From: an uncultured Kiritimatiellota bacterium
GTDB lineage: Bacteria > Verrucomicrobiota > Kiritimatiellia > RFP12 > UBA1067
Reading direction: 5' to 3'
Length of the DNA: 64,000 nt
Assembly (NCBI GenBank): GCA_934635225.1
Contig: CAKTYZ010000002.1
Coordinates: 147,415 to 211,414, forward strand
In this document: positions 8,260 to 16,950 of the stretch, one piece after another
Position numbering within the stretch: the stretch's first letter is position 1
Layout of the letters: the number at the start of each line of letters is the position of its first letter
Made by a program: the position numbers and the translations under genes
The notes under the pieces: generated by a model
What the model was told of the DNA's origin: nothing
What the model saw: only the letters and a program-made list of their open reading frames with translations
The model's database searches: none

Positions 8260-9465
8260 ATGGCAGAAAAGCGTGATTACTACGAGGTCTTGGGCGTGTC
8301 CAAGACGGCGACGGCGGACGAGATCAAGTCCGCCTATCGCAAGTTGGCGATGAAGTACCACCCAGATCGCAATCCGGGCGACAAGGTGGCCGAGGAGAAG
8401 TTTAAGGAAGCCGCCGAGGCGTATGACGTCTTGCATGACGCCGAGAAGCGGCAGCGCTATGACCAGTTCGGCCATCAGGCGTTTGCGAATGGCGCGGGCG
8501 GCGCGGGCGGCTTTGGCGCGGGCGGCATGAACATGGACGACATCTTCTCCATGTTCGGCGACATTTTCGGCGGGCGCGGCGGCGCACACCGTGCGCACGG
8601 CGGCTTCGGCGGCTTTGAGGACATCTTCGGCGGCGAGGGACGTGCGTATCGCGCTGACCCCAATGGACCGCAGGACGGCGAGGACATGACGTTTCGCCTT
8701 GACATTGACTTTGACGAGGCGCTTTTCGGCAGCGAGCGGACATTGGACCTTGACTTGCCGGCATCATGCCCCGATTGCCACGGCACGGGCGCGGCGGCGG
8801 GTTCGCAGCGCGTGACGTGTTCGATGTGCCACGGGCGCGGCGTCGTCATGGGCGGGAGCGGATTCCTGCGCATCCAGCAGACGTGCCCGACTTGCGGCGG
8901 CACGGGCACGGTCATTGAAAAGCCCTGCCGCAAATGTCGGGGTTCGGGCCAGGTCACGCAGGCGCAGCATATCGCGCTGAAGATTCCGGCGGGCGTCGAT
9001 ACGGGTTCGCGGCTTCGCTTGGCGGGCAAGGGGGCGGGCGGCCTTCGCGGCGGCGCGCCGGGCGATCTCTACGTTCTCGTCAACGTGCGGGCGAGCGACA
9101 TCTTTGAGCGCGAGGGCCAGCACCTCTTCGTGGATGTGCCGGTATCGCCCGTTACGGCGGCCCTGGGCGGAACGATTGCCGTTCCGACGCCCGAGGGCGA
9201 GGCGCAGCTCAAGATTCCGGCGGGGACGCCGAACGGCAAGGTCTTCCGGCTGCGCGGCAAGGGCGTGCCGTCCTTGCGCGGCGGTTCGTCGGGCGACCTT
9301 GATGCGCGCGTCGTCTTTGAGGTCCCGGCAAATCTTGACCGGAAGCAGCGGGCCGCGCTGGAGGAGTTCCAAAGTTTGGTTTCTGCCGCGAACTATCCCG
9401 AGGCGCAGTCTTTTGCGAACAAGACGCGCATCTTTTTCTCGCATCGCGACAAGCTCCGAAAGTAA
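8260..9465 (+). CDS. dnaJ: Chaperone protein DnaJ
   Basis: A type I J-protein of 401 residues: J domain at 1-70 with HPD at 34-36 (MKYHPDRNPGD), a Gly/Phe-rich linker at about 75-130, and a zinc domain with four CxxCxGxG repeats (C170-C173, C187-C190, C209-C212, C223-C226). C-terminal substrate-binding domains follow. The second linker repeat FGGFEDIFGGEGRAY is longer than in E. coli. It activates DnaK and holds unfolded proteins. ATG 8260 gives the standard N-terminus KRDYYEVLGV; the frame extends upstream without another good start. Adjacent to grpE, as is common. Confidence 0.95.
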   Translation: MAEKRDYYEVLGVSKTATADEIKSAYRKLAMKYHPDRNPGDKVAEEKFKEAAEAYDVLHDAEKRQRYDQFGHQAFANGAGGAGGFGAGGMNMDDIFSMFGDIFGGRGGAHRAHGGFGGFEDIFGGEGRAYRADPNGPQDGEDMTFRLDIDFDEALFGSERTLDLDLPASCPDCHGTGAAAGSQRVTCSMCHGRGVVMGGSGFLRIQQTCPTCGGTGTVIEKPCRKCRGSGQVTQAQHIALKIPAGVDTGSRLRLAGKGAGGLRGGAPGDLYVLVNVRASDIFEREGQHLFVDVPVSPVTAALGGTIAVPTPEGEAQLKIPAGTPNGKVFRLRGKGVPSLRGGSSGDLDARVVFEVPANLDRKQRAALEEFQSLVSAANYPEAQSFANKTRIFFSHRDKLRK

Positions 9466-9477
9466 GGGGATTCAGCT

Positions 9478-10806
9478 GTGAAACCAAGAGGTCTGGCGCT
9501 TGTTCCGTTCTTTGTGTTCGCCGCGTTCTACGTGGGGCTTTCCATTTGGGCGGGGCAGCTTGGCTTCGAGATGCCGTGGTACAAGGTCTCGATGCCGGTG
9601 GCGTTTCTCGTCGCTTCCGCCGTCTCGCTTCTGATCGGGTCGGCGCGGCTCGACGAGAAGGTCGAGACGTACGCGCGCGGGATGGGCGAGACGAACATCA
9701 TGATCATGTGCCTCATCTTCATCCTCGCCGGCGCGTTCGCGACGATTGCGAAAGGGTCGGGCGCGGTTGACGCGGCGGTGACGATTGCCCAGTCGCTCGT
9801 CCCGGCGCGGCTGATGGTCGCGGGCGTGTTTCTCGTCTCATGTCTCATCTCGCTCGCCATCGGCACGTCGTGCGGCACGATTGCCGCAGTCACGCCGATT
9901 GCCCTGGGCTTCGCGGGCCCGTTGGGCCTGAACCCCGCGCTGCTGATGGGCGCGGTGATCGGCGGCTCGATGTTCGGCGACAACCTCTCGATGATTTCCG
10001 ACACGACGATCGCCGCGACGCGTACGCAGGGCGTGCGGATGAAGGACAAGTTCCTCGCGAACGGGCTCATTGCCGCGCCGGCGGCGCTTGTCGCCTTGTT
10101 CCTCTACGCGATTTCGGGCTCGGCGGCGGGGACGGTCGCCGCGCCAGCCGTGACATGGCAGCATCTCGTCCTCATCCTGCCGTATGTCTTCGTGCTGGCG
10201 CTGGCGCTGGCGGGCTTCAACGTGATGATGCTCCTCTTTTCGGGAACGGTGCTGTCGGCGGTGATTGGCGGCTGTCTCGGCAAGTTCGCGTTCTTTGACG
10301 CGATGGACCTTCTCGGCAAGGGTACGCTTGGCATGGGCGAGACGCTGATTGTCGCGCTTCTTGCGGGCGGGCTCTTCAAGTCCGTTCAGGCGAACGGCGG
10401 CGTCCTTTGGTTGACGGAGAGGATCGCGAAGGTCATTCGCGGCCCGCGTACGTGTGAACTCGGGGTCTTTGTCCTGGTCTCGGCGGTCAACTGCTTCACG
10501 GCGAACAATACGGTCGCCATCGTCATTGCCGGGCCGATTGCGCGCGAGTGTGCGCAGAAGTTCGGCGCGAATCCGATTCGCATCGCGTCTGTCCTTGACA
10601 CGGCCTCGTGCGTCGTCCAGGGGCTGATTCCCTACGGTGCGCAGATCCTGATCGCGATTGGCGTCGCGCGCGGTCTGGACCTCACGGTGGATTCGTTTGC
10701 GCTTCTCAAATGCCTTTATTACCAGCCGCTTCTGGCCGTTGCGGTCTTCTGTTCGCTTTTGTTCTCCAATCGTCGCACGAAATCCCTGATTCCGGGCGCG
10801 GCTTGA
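9478..10806 (+). CDS. NhaC-type Na+/H+ antiporter family protein
   Basis: A 442-residue integral membrane protein with about 11-12 hydrophobic spans. It has the NhaC-family segments SLAIGTSCGTIAAVTPIAL and GAVIGGSMFGDNLSMISDTT (Asp and Ser/Thr residues that line the ion site in related antiporters), then TRTQGVRMKDKF. C-terminal half has NCFTANNTVAIVIAGPIA. GTG start at 9478 with AAGGGG seven bases upstream, overlapping the end of dnaJ. Predicted to exchange Na+ for H+ or a related substrate at the inner membrane, consistent with the sodium-pumping decarboxylase at 56.2-59.9 kb. The exact substrate cannot be read from sequence. Confidence 0.85.
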   Translation: MKPRGLALVPFFVFAAFYVGLSIWAGQLGFEMPWYKVSMPVAFLVASAVSLLIGSARLDEKVETYARGMGETNIMIMCLIFILAGAFATIAKGSGAVDAAVTIAQSLVPARLMVAGVFLVSCLISLAIGTSCGTIAAVTPIALGFAGPLGLNPALLMGAVIGGSMFGDNLSMISDTTIAATRTQGVRMKDKFLANGLIAAPAALVALFLYAISGSAAGTVAAPAVTWQHLVLILPYVFVLALALAGFNVMMLLFSGTVLSAVIGGCLGKFAFFDAMDLLGKGTLGMGETLIVALLAGGLFKSVQANGGVLWLTERIAKVIRGPRTCELGVFVLVSAVNCFTANNTVAIVIAGPIARECAQKFGANPIRIASVLDTASCVVQGLIPYGAQILIAIGVARGLDLTVDSFALLKCLYYQPLLAVAVFCSLLFSNRRTKSLIPGAA

Positions 10807-10818
10807 GGCCTCTTTCCT

Positions 10819-10897
10819 GCACCTGTGGTGGAATGGCAGACACGGTGGATTTAGGTTCCACTGCGCAAGCGTGGGGGTTCGAGTCCCTCCAGGTGCA
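10819..10897 (+). tRNA. tRNA-Leu (anticodon TAG)
   Basis: Acceptor stem GCACCTG pairs with CAGGTGC. Anticodon stem GTGGA/TCCAC encloses loop TTTAGGT, giving anticodon TAG. A class II variable arm (TGCGCAAGCGT) and T-arm GGGGGTTCGAGTCCCTC follow. CCA is not encoded. It marks the left edge of the polysaccharide island. Confidence 0.93.
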
Positions 10898-10920
10898 CCC
10901 TCTGCGGTTCAGGCCGTGCC

Positions 10921-10949
10921 TTGTGTGCCATTATCGCATATGATAAAAT
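10921..10949 (+). promoter_or_regulatory. Promoter of the polysaccharide island, overlapping a short inverted repeat
   Basis: TTGTGT at 10921-10926, 17 bp spacer, TAAAAT at 10944-10949. The inverted repeat TTATC-GCATAT-GATAA (10931-10946) covers the spacer and the start of the -10, so it could be a repressor site. The first island gene starts at 10989. Confidence 0.55.
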
Positions 10950-10988
10950 ACGCAATGTTATGTGTGTGGTAGATAAATGAGGTGATTC

Positions 10989-11759
10989 ATGACAAAAGTC
11001 GGCATAGTCGGTTGCGGCTTCGTGGGCGGTGCCCTGAAGACGTGGTTGGAGGAGAATAACAAGGATGTGGAAATTTTTGTCAGCGATCCGCCCAAGGGGT
11101 TCAATGACGACTTGAGCGGCATCGACGTCGCGTTCCTGCAGATTCATGTGCCGACGGAGGATGACGGCACGCAGGACCTGACGCTGATGAAGTCGTTGAT
11201 CGCGGGGCTTCCCGACGTGCCCGTCTTCGTGCGCACGACGATTCTGCCGGGCACTTCGGCGCGGCTTTCGCGTGAGACGAGCCATCGCGTCTACTACATG
11301 CCGGAGTTCCTGACGGAGCGTACGCACATCGAGGATTTCCGGCGGCAGACGATGGTCTTCCCCGTCGAGGGCGACGCGGCGGCGCTGGCGCTCCTGACGC
11401 GGATCTTCCCCGGCAAGAGGTTTGCGGTGATGTCCTCCCTTGAGGCGGAGATCACGAAGTATTCGCACAACGTCTTCGGCGCGTACAAGGTGACGTACTT
11501 CAACGCCGTGAAGGAGTACTGCGAGAAGATGGGCGCGGACTGGGCGAAGGTGCATACGGGTTGCCTCCTTTCGGGCTACATCAACGACACGCACACCTAC
11601 GTTCCCGGTCCCGACGGCAAGTGCGGCTACGGCGGCAAATGCTTCCCGAAGGACGTTAACGCCTTTGCGAAACTGACGGCGGGCCAGCCGCTTGGCAAGC
11701 TCCTCGCCCCGCTCCACGAGCTGAACGTCCATTTCCGTGGAGTTGAAGAACACATCTGA
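10989..11759 (+). CDS. UDP-glucose/GDP-mannose dehydrogenase-like protein, short form
   Basis: A 256-residue protein with an N-terminal Rossmann motif VGIVGCGFVGGAL (4-16) and, near the C-terminus, the catalytic-cysteine motif GYGGKCFPKD (Cys ~218) of the UDP-glucose/GDP-mannose dehydrogenase family. Family enzymes oxidise a nucleotide sugar twice to a uronic acid and are 400-450 residues long. This one ends shortly after the middle dimerisation helix and lacks the C-terminal UDP-binding domain. Related short proteins occur in phage and polysaccharide clusters, so it may act on a smaller or different substrate. First gene of the island, behind a good promoter, followed by the flippase. Confidence 0.75.
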   Translation: MTKVGIVGCGFVGGALKTWLEENNKDVEIFVSDPPKGFNDDLSGIDVAFLQIHVPTEDDGTQDLTLMKSLIAGLPDVPVFVRTTILPGTSARLSRETSHRVYYMPEFLTERTHIEDFRRQTMVFPVEGDAAALALLTRIFPGKRFAVMSSLEAEITKYSHNVFGAYKVTYFNAVKEYCEKMGADWAKVHTGCLLSGYINDTHTYVPGPDGKCGYGGKCFPKDVNAFAKLTAGQPLGKLLAPLHELNVHFRGVEEHI

Positions 11760-11785
11760 ACCGCTAAGGTTAGAGCAAAGTAATC

Positions 11786-13342
11786 ATGTCCCCAAACAGG
11801 CGCATATTCCTGAACATCGTAGCCACCTACGGGCGGTCGCTGTTTGCACTTTTTTGTGGACTGTTCTCTGGGCGTTGGGCGTTGCAGGCGTTGGGTGAGG
11901 TTGACTTCGGGCTGAACGGCGTGGTCGGCGGGTTGGCCATGTTCATTTCGTTTTTCAACTCAGTCCTGGCCTATTCCATCGGACGCTTCTATGCGCTGTC
12001 TGTTGGCGCGGCATTGAAGAAGGGCAACGAAATCGATGGATTAGAGGAATGCAGACGATGGTTTTCCATTGCGGTTGTGATCCATACGGTTATTCCTGCG
12101 TTGTTGTTGCTTATTGGATATCCGATTGGCGAATGGGCGGTTCGGAACTTCCTGACGATCCCTCCTGAACGGATTGCATCGTGCGTTTGGGTGTTCAGGT
12201 TCGTGTGCATTTCATGTTTCTTGGGCATGGTCAGCGTTCCGTTCAATGCCATGTACACGGCGAAACAATATATCGCCGAGTTGACGGTGTATGCCTTTGC
12301 GACGACGTTATGCAATTTCTGTTTTCTCTACTACATGGCAACACATCCGGGATTTTGGCTGACGAAGTATGCTTTTTGGTCTTGCCTTGTGGCTGTCTTG
12401 CCGCAGCTGATAATCTCCATTCGCGGCTATTTCATTTTTCAAGAGTGCCGTTTCTCATGGCGATACGCATTTGAACGTTCACGAGTCTGTTCCTTGTTCA
12501 AATATACGGGATGGCAGATGTTCGGTACTCTTGGAAGTCTGGCGCGCGGGCAGGGCATGGCCGTTCTCGTAAACAAGTATTTCGGGCCATCTGTGAATGC
12601 CGCAATGTCGATTGGCAATACGGTCAATGGACAGGCAAACGCGCTTGCCAGTGCAATGCAGGGTGCATTCATGCCCGCCATAACATCTGCGTATGGTTCA
12701 GGTGATATGGGGAAGACAAAAAGTTTAATGTATCGTGCCTGCAAGTTCGGAGTGTTGCTTTCCTTCATCTTTACCATTCCGCTATGCATTGAAATTAACG
12801 AAGTCCTCAGATTATGGTTGGTGACGCCGCCGGAATATACGGCTGGACTTTGCGTCAGCATGATGGTTGCATTGATTATCGACAAATCGACAATCGGGCA
12901 CATGGCGGTTGTTCATGCGACGGGAAGAATTGCCAAATACCAATTGCTCCTTGGCGGGTCCTTAATTGCCACTTTGCCGCTTGCTTGGCTTTTCTTCTAT
13001 TTTGGCTTTGGAGTGTATTCTTTGTGTGTTGCCATCATACTCACAATTGCAGTATGTGCCGGGGGGCGTGTGTTCTTCACGCGAGCTTATGTCGGTGTGC
13101 CGATTCGTGAATGGTTGCGCAAAGTCTTTGTTCCGCTGACGTTGACTGTAACGGTAACTTTGGCCGTCGGATTTATACCGTCTTTCGTCCTTTCATCGAA
13201 TTTCCAGCGCATCTGCTTGACGACAGTGCTGTGCGAGGTCGCGCTTTTCTCATGCGCGTGGTACTTTGTGCTTGATTGCGCAGAGCGAGAGCTTGTCCGC
13301 TCAAAATGCAATGCAGTCATCGCCAAGATTAGGGGTAATTGA
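11786..13342 (+). CDS. Polysaccharide flippase (Wzx-like, MATE/MOP superfamily)
   Basis: A 518-residue membrane protein with about 12-14 hydrophobic segments. The N-terminal region includes RIFLNIVATYGRSLFALFCG and LGEVDFGLNGVVGGLAMFI, the LGxxxFGxxxxV pattern of polysaccharide transporters. Central IGNTVNGQANALASAMQGAF and a C-terminal multi-span half follow. It would flip lipid-linked repeat units across the inner membrane for Wzy-type assembly. It sits 26 bp after the dehydrogenase-like gene and three bases before the nitroreductase-like gene. Confidence 0.82.
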   Translation: MSPNRRIFLNIVATYGRSLFALFCGLFSGRWALQALGEVDFGLNGVVGGLAMFISFFNSVLAYSIGRFYALSVGAALKKGNEIDGLEECRRWFSIAVVIHTVIPALLLLIGYPIGEWAVRNFLTIPPERIASCVWVFRFVCISCFLGMVSVPFNAMYTAKQYIAELTVYAFATTLCNFCFLYYMATHPGFWLTKYAFWSCLVAVLPQLIISIRGYFIFQECRFSWRYAFERSRVCSLFKYTGWQMFGTLGSLARGQGMAVLVNKYFGPSVNAAMSIGNTVNGQANALASAMQGAFMPAITSAYGSGDMGKTKSLMYRACKFGVLLSFIFTIPLCIEINEVLRLWLVTPPEYTAGLCVSMMVALIIDKSTIGHMAVVHATGRIAKYQLLLGGSLIATLPLAWLFFYFGFGVYSLCVAIILTIAVCAGGRVFFTRAYVGVPIREWLRKVFVPLTLTVTVTLAVGFIPSFVLSSNFQRICLTTVLCEVALFSCAWYFVLDCAERELVRSKCNAVIAKIRGN

Positions 13343-13343
13343 T

Positions 13344-14357
13344 ATGCGTAAACTATTGAGAATGTTGTGTGGCGAGAAGATATGGCGTTGGCTTCGTGAC
13401 GCTTTCGGGGTTGACAAGAAACAGGTCAAGCGGCTGTTCGATAACGACTATGAAAGGTATGTCGCTTATTCCTGCGCCTTTCGAGAAGCGACTCGTGAGA
13501 ACCTGCTGTCTGAAGTGATAATGGCTTATCACGTTGTGGAAAAAGGTCTGACGATGCCGAATCGCCGTCTTGCGTTCGGCAAAGATGCCGTCAGAAGGCT
13601 AATGGCGTATGTTGATAAGTTTACTGAAAAGTTCTCAGCACAAGAACCACAGGTCAAACATGCCATTGGCGTCCTCGCCGCATACCTGAAACTCCACAGA
13701 GATGCTGCATTTGACTTTAGCGAAGATGCTGTTTACTGGGATGAGATCAAGGCGTTCTTGCGTCGGTTTGATGATATTGCCCCTGCGATTCAACCGCATG
13801 TGTCGCGTGAAGATTTCTACAAGAACAAAGATAAGTCGTTCCCCGCTTTTGCCGCCTCTCGTCATACGCTTCGGAATTATAGTAGTCGGCCATTGCCGAT
13901 GGAGCGTGTTCACAAGGCGGTAGAATTGGCAATGACAACTCCGTCCGCCTGCAACCGACAGTATTGGAGGACGTATTGCATCAGCAATCATGATCTCGGA
14001 CAGAAAGTGCTTGAACTACAGCGAGGCAATCGCGGTTTCGGACATCTCGCGGACAAGGTGATAATCGTAACTGTCAACCTTGAAGCAGTCGGACCAAACG
14101 AACGAAATGATGCTTTCACGAATGGCGGGATGTACTTGATGAATCTGTGCTACGCGCTTTTCTATTACGAAATAGCGCATTGTGTTCTCAATTGGAGCAA
14201 ATCGCCGGAAGTCGATGCCGAACTGTGTTCGATGATGCACATACCCAATTCTGAAGCTGTCATTGCGATTCTGTCGTGTGGTGAAACTCCTGAGGAATTT
14301 GATGTGGCTGCTTCTCCGAGACGCGAGGTGTCTGATGTCTTCAAGGAGGTTAAATGA
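13344..14357 (+). CDS. Nitroreductase-family protein in polysaccharide cluster
   Basis: A 337-residue protein whose second half is a nitroreductase fold: SRHTLRNYSSRPLPMERVHK (about 180-200) and AVELAMTTPSACNRQYWRTY, the FMN-binding style TPSACNRQPW, then GGMYLMNLCYALFYYEIAH. The N-terminal ~170 residues are helical and charged (YHVVEKGLTMPNRRLAFGK). Such proteins are repeatedly found next to polysaccharide pyruvyl transferases, as here, where the next gene overlaps by four bases (ATGA). Probably a flavin enzyme that reduces a sugar or pyruvyl intermediate; that role is inferred from neighbours only. Confidence 0.78.
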   Translation: MRKLLRMLCGEKIWRWLRDAFGVDKKQVKRLFDNDYERYVAYSCAFREATRENLLSEVIMAYHVVEKGLTMPNRRLAFGKDAVRRLMAYVDKFTEKFSAQEPQVKHAIGVLAAYLKLHRDAAFDFSEDAVYWDEIKAFLRRFDDIAPAIQPHVSREDFYKNKDKSFPAFAASRHTLRNYSSRPLPMERVHKAVELAMTTPSACNRQYWRTYCISNHDLGQKVLELQRGNRGFGHLADKVIIVTVNLEAVGPNERNDAFTNGGMYLMNLCYALFYYEIAHCVLNWSKSPEVDAELCSMMHIPNSEAVIAILSCGETPEEFDVAASPRREVSDVFKEVK

Positions 14358-15472
14358 ATGTCGGGATTTTAACCTTCCACCGTGCGCATAACTGTGGGGC
14401 GATGTTGCAGAACTACGCCTTGCAGGTCGTGTTGTCGCGGATGGGGGCTACTCCGACAACGATTGACTTCAACGATATCGGTGAAGAACATAGGCTACCA
14501 AGTTTCGCGGGGTTGACGTTCAGGCAGCGCATCCGTCGAGTGATTGAATTCGTACTTTCCATAGGCGTCTTCGATCTGCGGCTTGCCCGGTTCAACCGTT
14601 TCCGCAAGCGGAATCTCAAAACGACAGGATGGATCGCCGACGGCAGATTGCCGTCCGGCTTCGATTGCTACATTGTCGGCAGCGATCAGGTGTTTCAGCC
14701 AAATCTTACAAAGCAATACCGCAATGCATTTCTGCTTGAAGGAATCCCGTGGGGGAAACGGATATCCTATGCGGCGAGTTTCGGCTATGAATCGTTGCCG
14801 GAAGAGTTTCGCGCCATATACAAGAATAGCCTGTCGCAGTTCCGTGCGATTTCCGTGCGTGAAGAGTCTGGTGCAAGAATAATCAAGAATGAACTTGGCC
14901 TTGCCGCGCCTGTCGAGGTTGTCCTTGACCCTACTCTCTTGTTGGATTCTTCGGATTACGAAAAGATAGAGACGAAAGTCCGTGTGCCGAACAAGTATGT
15001 GCTGGTCTATTCGATTGGAGGCGCGGACGGGAAACTGCGAGATGTTGCGAATCGCATTGTGCAGCAGATGGCCGCAAAGGTCATAGTCGTGAATGCCTGC
15101 CGCCGCAGCCGTTTCAATACGCCTTACGACGACTGGCTGTCGGTATCGCCTGATCGTCTCATCTATCTGATCCGACACGCTGCCTATGTCGTGACCACCT
15201 CGTTTCATGGAGTTGCTTTCTCGCTTGTCTACAGACGGCAGTTTACGGCAATCATTCCGAAGGACTCCAAGGTCGCAGGGCGTGTCCCGGCCTTGCTGAA
15301 TCGTCTTGGAATCCCAGAACGCGCAATCCCAGAGAATGCGCCAATTGACCGAATCCGTGAGCAGTACGACAGCCGCATAGACTGCGATGCCGTCGGGCGA
15401 TGCCTTGATGAACTGCGCAAGACTTCGTTGGCTTTTCTTGAAAAGGCTTTGGCTCGGGGAGGTGCGCGATGA
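14354..15472 (+). CDS. Polysaccharide pyruvyl transferase family protein
   Basis: A 372-residue protein starting MNVGILTFHRAHNCGAMLQ, followed by NYALQVVLSRMG, the N-terminal signature of this family. DCYIVGSDQVFQPN and FLLEGIPWGKRISYAASFG follow, as does the C-terminal VVTTSFHGVAFSLVYRRQF with the conserved TSFHG. The family moves pyruvate from phosphoenolpyruvate to sugar hydroxyls, forming ketals in capsular and exopolysaccharides. Translationally coupled to the nitroreductase-like gene. It is the last plus-strand gene before a minus-strand cassette and ends five bases from the convergent LamG gene. Confidence 0.87.
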   Translation: MNVGILTFHRAHNCGAMLQNYALQVVLSRMGATPTTIDFNDIGEEHRLPSFAGLTFRQRIRRVIEFVLSIGVFDLRLARFNRFRKRNLKTTGWIADGRLPSGFDCYIVGSDQVFQPNLTKQYRNAFLLEGIPWGKRISYAASFGYESLPEEFRAIYKNSLSQFRAISVREESGARIIKNELGLAAPVEVVLDPTLLLDSSDYEKIETKVRVPNKYVLVYSIGGADGKLRDVANRIVQQMAAKVIVVNACRRSRFNTPYDDWLSVSPDRLIYLIRHAAYVVTTSFHGVAFSLVYRRQFTAIIPKDSKVAGRVPALLNRLGIPERAIPENAPIDRIREQYDSRIDCDAVGRCLDELRKTSLAFLEKALARGGAR

Positions 15473-15477
15473 ATAGA

Positions 15478-16167
15478 TTAATTCTCAATCTCGAACCTCC
15501 TTTTGTCGATGGCGTAGTTGGCTGCGATTTCGGCGGCAGATAGGGCGCGGCTGTACATGCGGATGCAGTAGATGTCCGCCGTGATGCCGCGCTTGCCGCC
15601 GAGCTGAAGTCTTGCCGTCGCGTCGATGGAGCCGTTCGCGGTGAAGGTCTGGGTCGCATACGCGACACCTCTGCTGTAGCCCGTGATGGCGTCGCCACCA
15701 ATGGCGAAGGTGTGCGTTGTCTTGGCCCTCCCGCCGCCACTGCCACAGTAACTGGTGAAGGATGGCGAATGCCAGGAAAGATAGGAGTTCGCGTTGTTCG
15801 GTCCGCTTGCCCAGAACTCGTTGCGAATCGTGGACGAGTCAATGGTGGCGTAATGTCCGTCGCCGCTCTTGTAGTTGCGGCAGACTTCCCACGTGAAGGT
15901 GTCGGCGTCCATTGCCGTCCTGATCGGCGTGGGGAGCGGATCGACGAGGAAATAGCCGTTGTTCAAGGCACACGCCTTGTCGAGCCATTGCACCGCATCT
16001 GCGGCTTTCGCGCCTGCATATCCGCTGACGAGGTCAATCCAGACGTTGGCGTTCGGGTTGTGCTTGGCGATCCCGGCATTCCATTCGCCGTCCCACAGCG
16101 CGACAAGACCGTCGGTGACGTATGGGAGCTTGAAAATACAGTTGATTCGCTTGGTAATTATGGTCAT
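15478..16167 (-). CDS. LamG/concanavalin-like protein
   Basis: A 229-residue protein with a laminin-G/concanavalin-like fold: LVALWDGEWNAG and DLVSGYAGAKAADAVQWLDK lead in, AYATQTFTANGSIDATARLQ lies in the middle, and the typical end IYCIRMYSRALSAAEIAANY closes it. No signal peptide is visible. I chose ATG 16167 because GGAG lies eight bases upstream; the frame is open 24 codons further. It is the last gene of a minus-strand set with two HU-like genes, separated from them by an 18-bp hairpin. Function unknown; it could bind carbohydrate or form a surface or phage-like fibre. Confidence 0.65.
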   Translation of the reverse strand: MTIITKRINCIFKLPYVTDGLVALWDGEWNAGIAKHNPNANVWIDLVSGYAGAKAADAVQWLDKACALNNGYFLVDPLPTPIRTAMDADTFTWEVCRNYKSGDGHYATIDSSTIRNEFWASGPNNANSYLSWHSPSFTSYCGSGGGRAKTTHTFAIGGDAITGYSRGVAYATQTFTANGSIDATARLQLGGKRGITADIYCIRMYSRALSAAEIAANYAIDKRRFEIEN

Positions 16168-16186
16168 TGATTTTCTCCTTGTGAAA

Positions 16187-16226
16187 ATGATCGGTGGCAC
16201 AGCCTGATGGCCGTGCCACCGATCAT
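16187..16226 (-). terminator. Intercistronic hairpin between HU-like and LamG genes
   Basis: Perfect 14-bp arms (ATGATCGGTGGCAC and GTGCCACCGATCAT), extended inward by three more pairs around a TGAT loop. On the minus strand it is followed by TTTTC, then a ribosome site and the LamG start. It could be a weak terminator, an attenuator or an mRNA-stabilising stem that sets lower LamG output. Confidence 0.6.
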
Positions 16227-16228
16227 GC

Positions 16229-16939
16229 TTATGCCCCAATAGCGGTTACGCTTTTCGTGTAGGCGTTGGACTCACCTCCGGGAGTCGAGTATCCGTGTGT
16301 GGTCAGTTCCAGGATATAGGGTCCCGTCGGAACGGCAGTCGCCAGCTTGCAGTAGAGGCGCTCACCGCAACCGTCCTTTTCCAGAATCGTAACCTGTGCC
16401 GCCACGGTGCCGTCAGGATTCTTCAGGACAAGCGACTCGCCGTCTCCTGTTGCCGAAAGGTTTCGTCCCGTGATGACGGCCTCGTTTGTCGTGACGAAGG
16501 CCTTCTGATGGGTCGCCAGGTCTTCCACGTTGTCGATCTTGATCTGAGTCAGCGCGGCAGATTCGCGTACGGGGATGATTTTCGCGGCTTCCGCGCGCAG
16601 ACTGTCAGACGGATGGACGGCAATGTAGATGGCATTGCCTTCCCCAAGTGAGCTATCCATCGCAGGCAAGGAGCCATTGACGGCGAGTTCAAAGGTGAGC
16701 AGGCCAAGGAAATCGACGCGGTTGTGGTTGACGACGAGTTCCGTCGCGATTTCCTCGGCAAGGGCGGAGATGACGAGTTTGACGTCGGCATCTTCGACGA
16801 CGCTGCGTCCGTCTCGCATCTCAGCCGACAGCTGGGAGATGCCGATGGTCCTGTTGGCGATGATGCGGGCGATGTACTGCCCAACGATGGGCGTAAGCTC
16901 GGATTTGGTGAGCGTGTATTTGATTTTCGCATTGTTCAT
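16229..16939 (-). CDS. HU-like DNA-binding-domain protein with Ig-like C-terminal domain (DUF4469-like), copy 2
   Basis: A 236-residue protein. The N-terminal ~115 residues (IKYTLTKSELTPIVGQYIAR, then VDFLGLLTFELAVNGSLP) resemble the diverged HU-like domain of Bacteroides-type proteins. The C-terminal ~100 residues (AVITGRNLSATGDGESLVLK, PTGPYILELTTHGYS) look like an Ig-like DUF4469 fold. It starts at ATG 16939 behind a perfect AGGAGGTG. It is a paralogue of the gene just upstream (16951-17703). These proteins lack a signal peptide. Whether they bind DNA is not established; the family is defined by fold resemblance. Confidence 0.72.
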   Translation of the reverse strand: MNNAKIKYTLTKSELTPIVGQYIARIIANRTIGISQLSAEMRDGRSVVEDADVKLVISALAEEIATELVVNHNRVDFLGLLTFELAVNGSLPAMDSSLGEGNAIYIAVHPSDSLRAEAAKIIPVRESAALTQIKIDNVEDLATHQKAFVTTNEAVITGRNLSATGDGESLVLKNPDGTVAAQVTILEKDGCGERLYCKLATAVPTGPYILELTTHGYSTPGGESNAYTKSVTAIGA

Positions 16940-16950
16940 GTTTCACCTCC

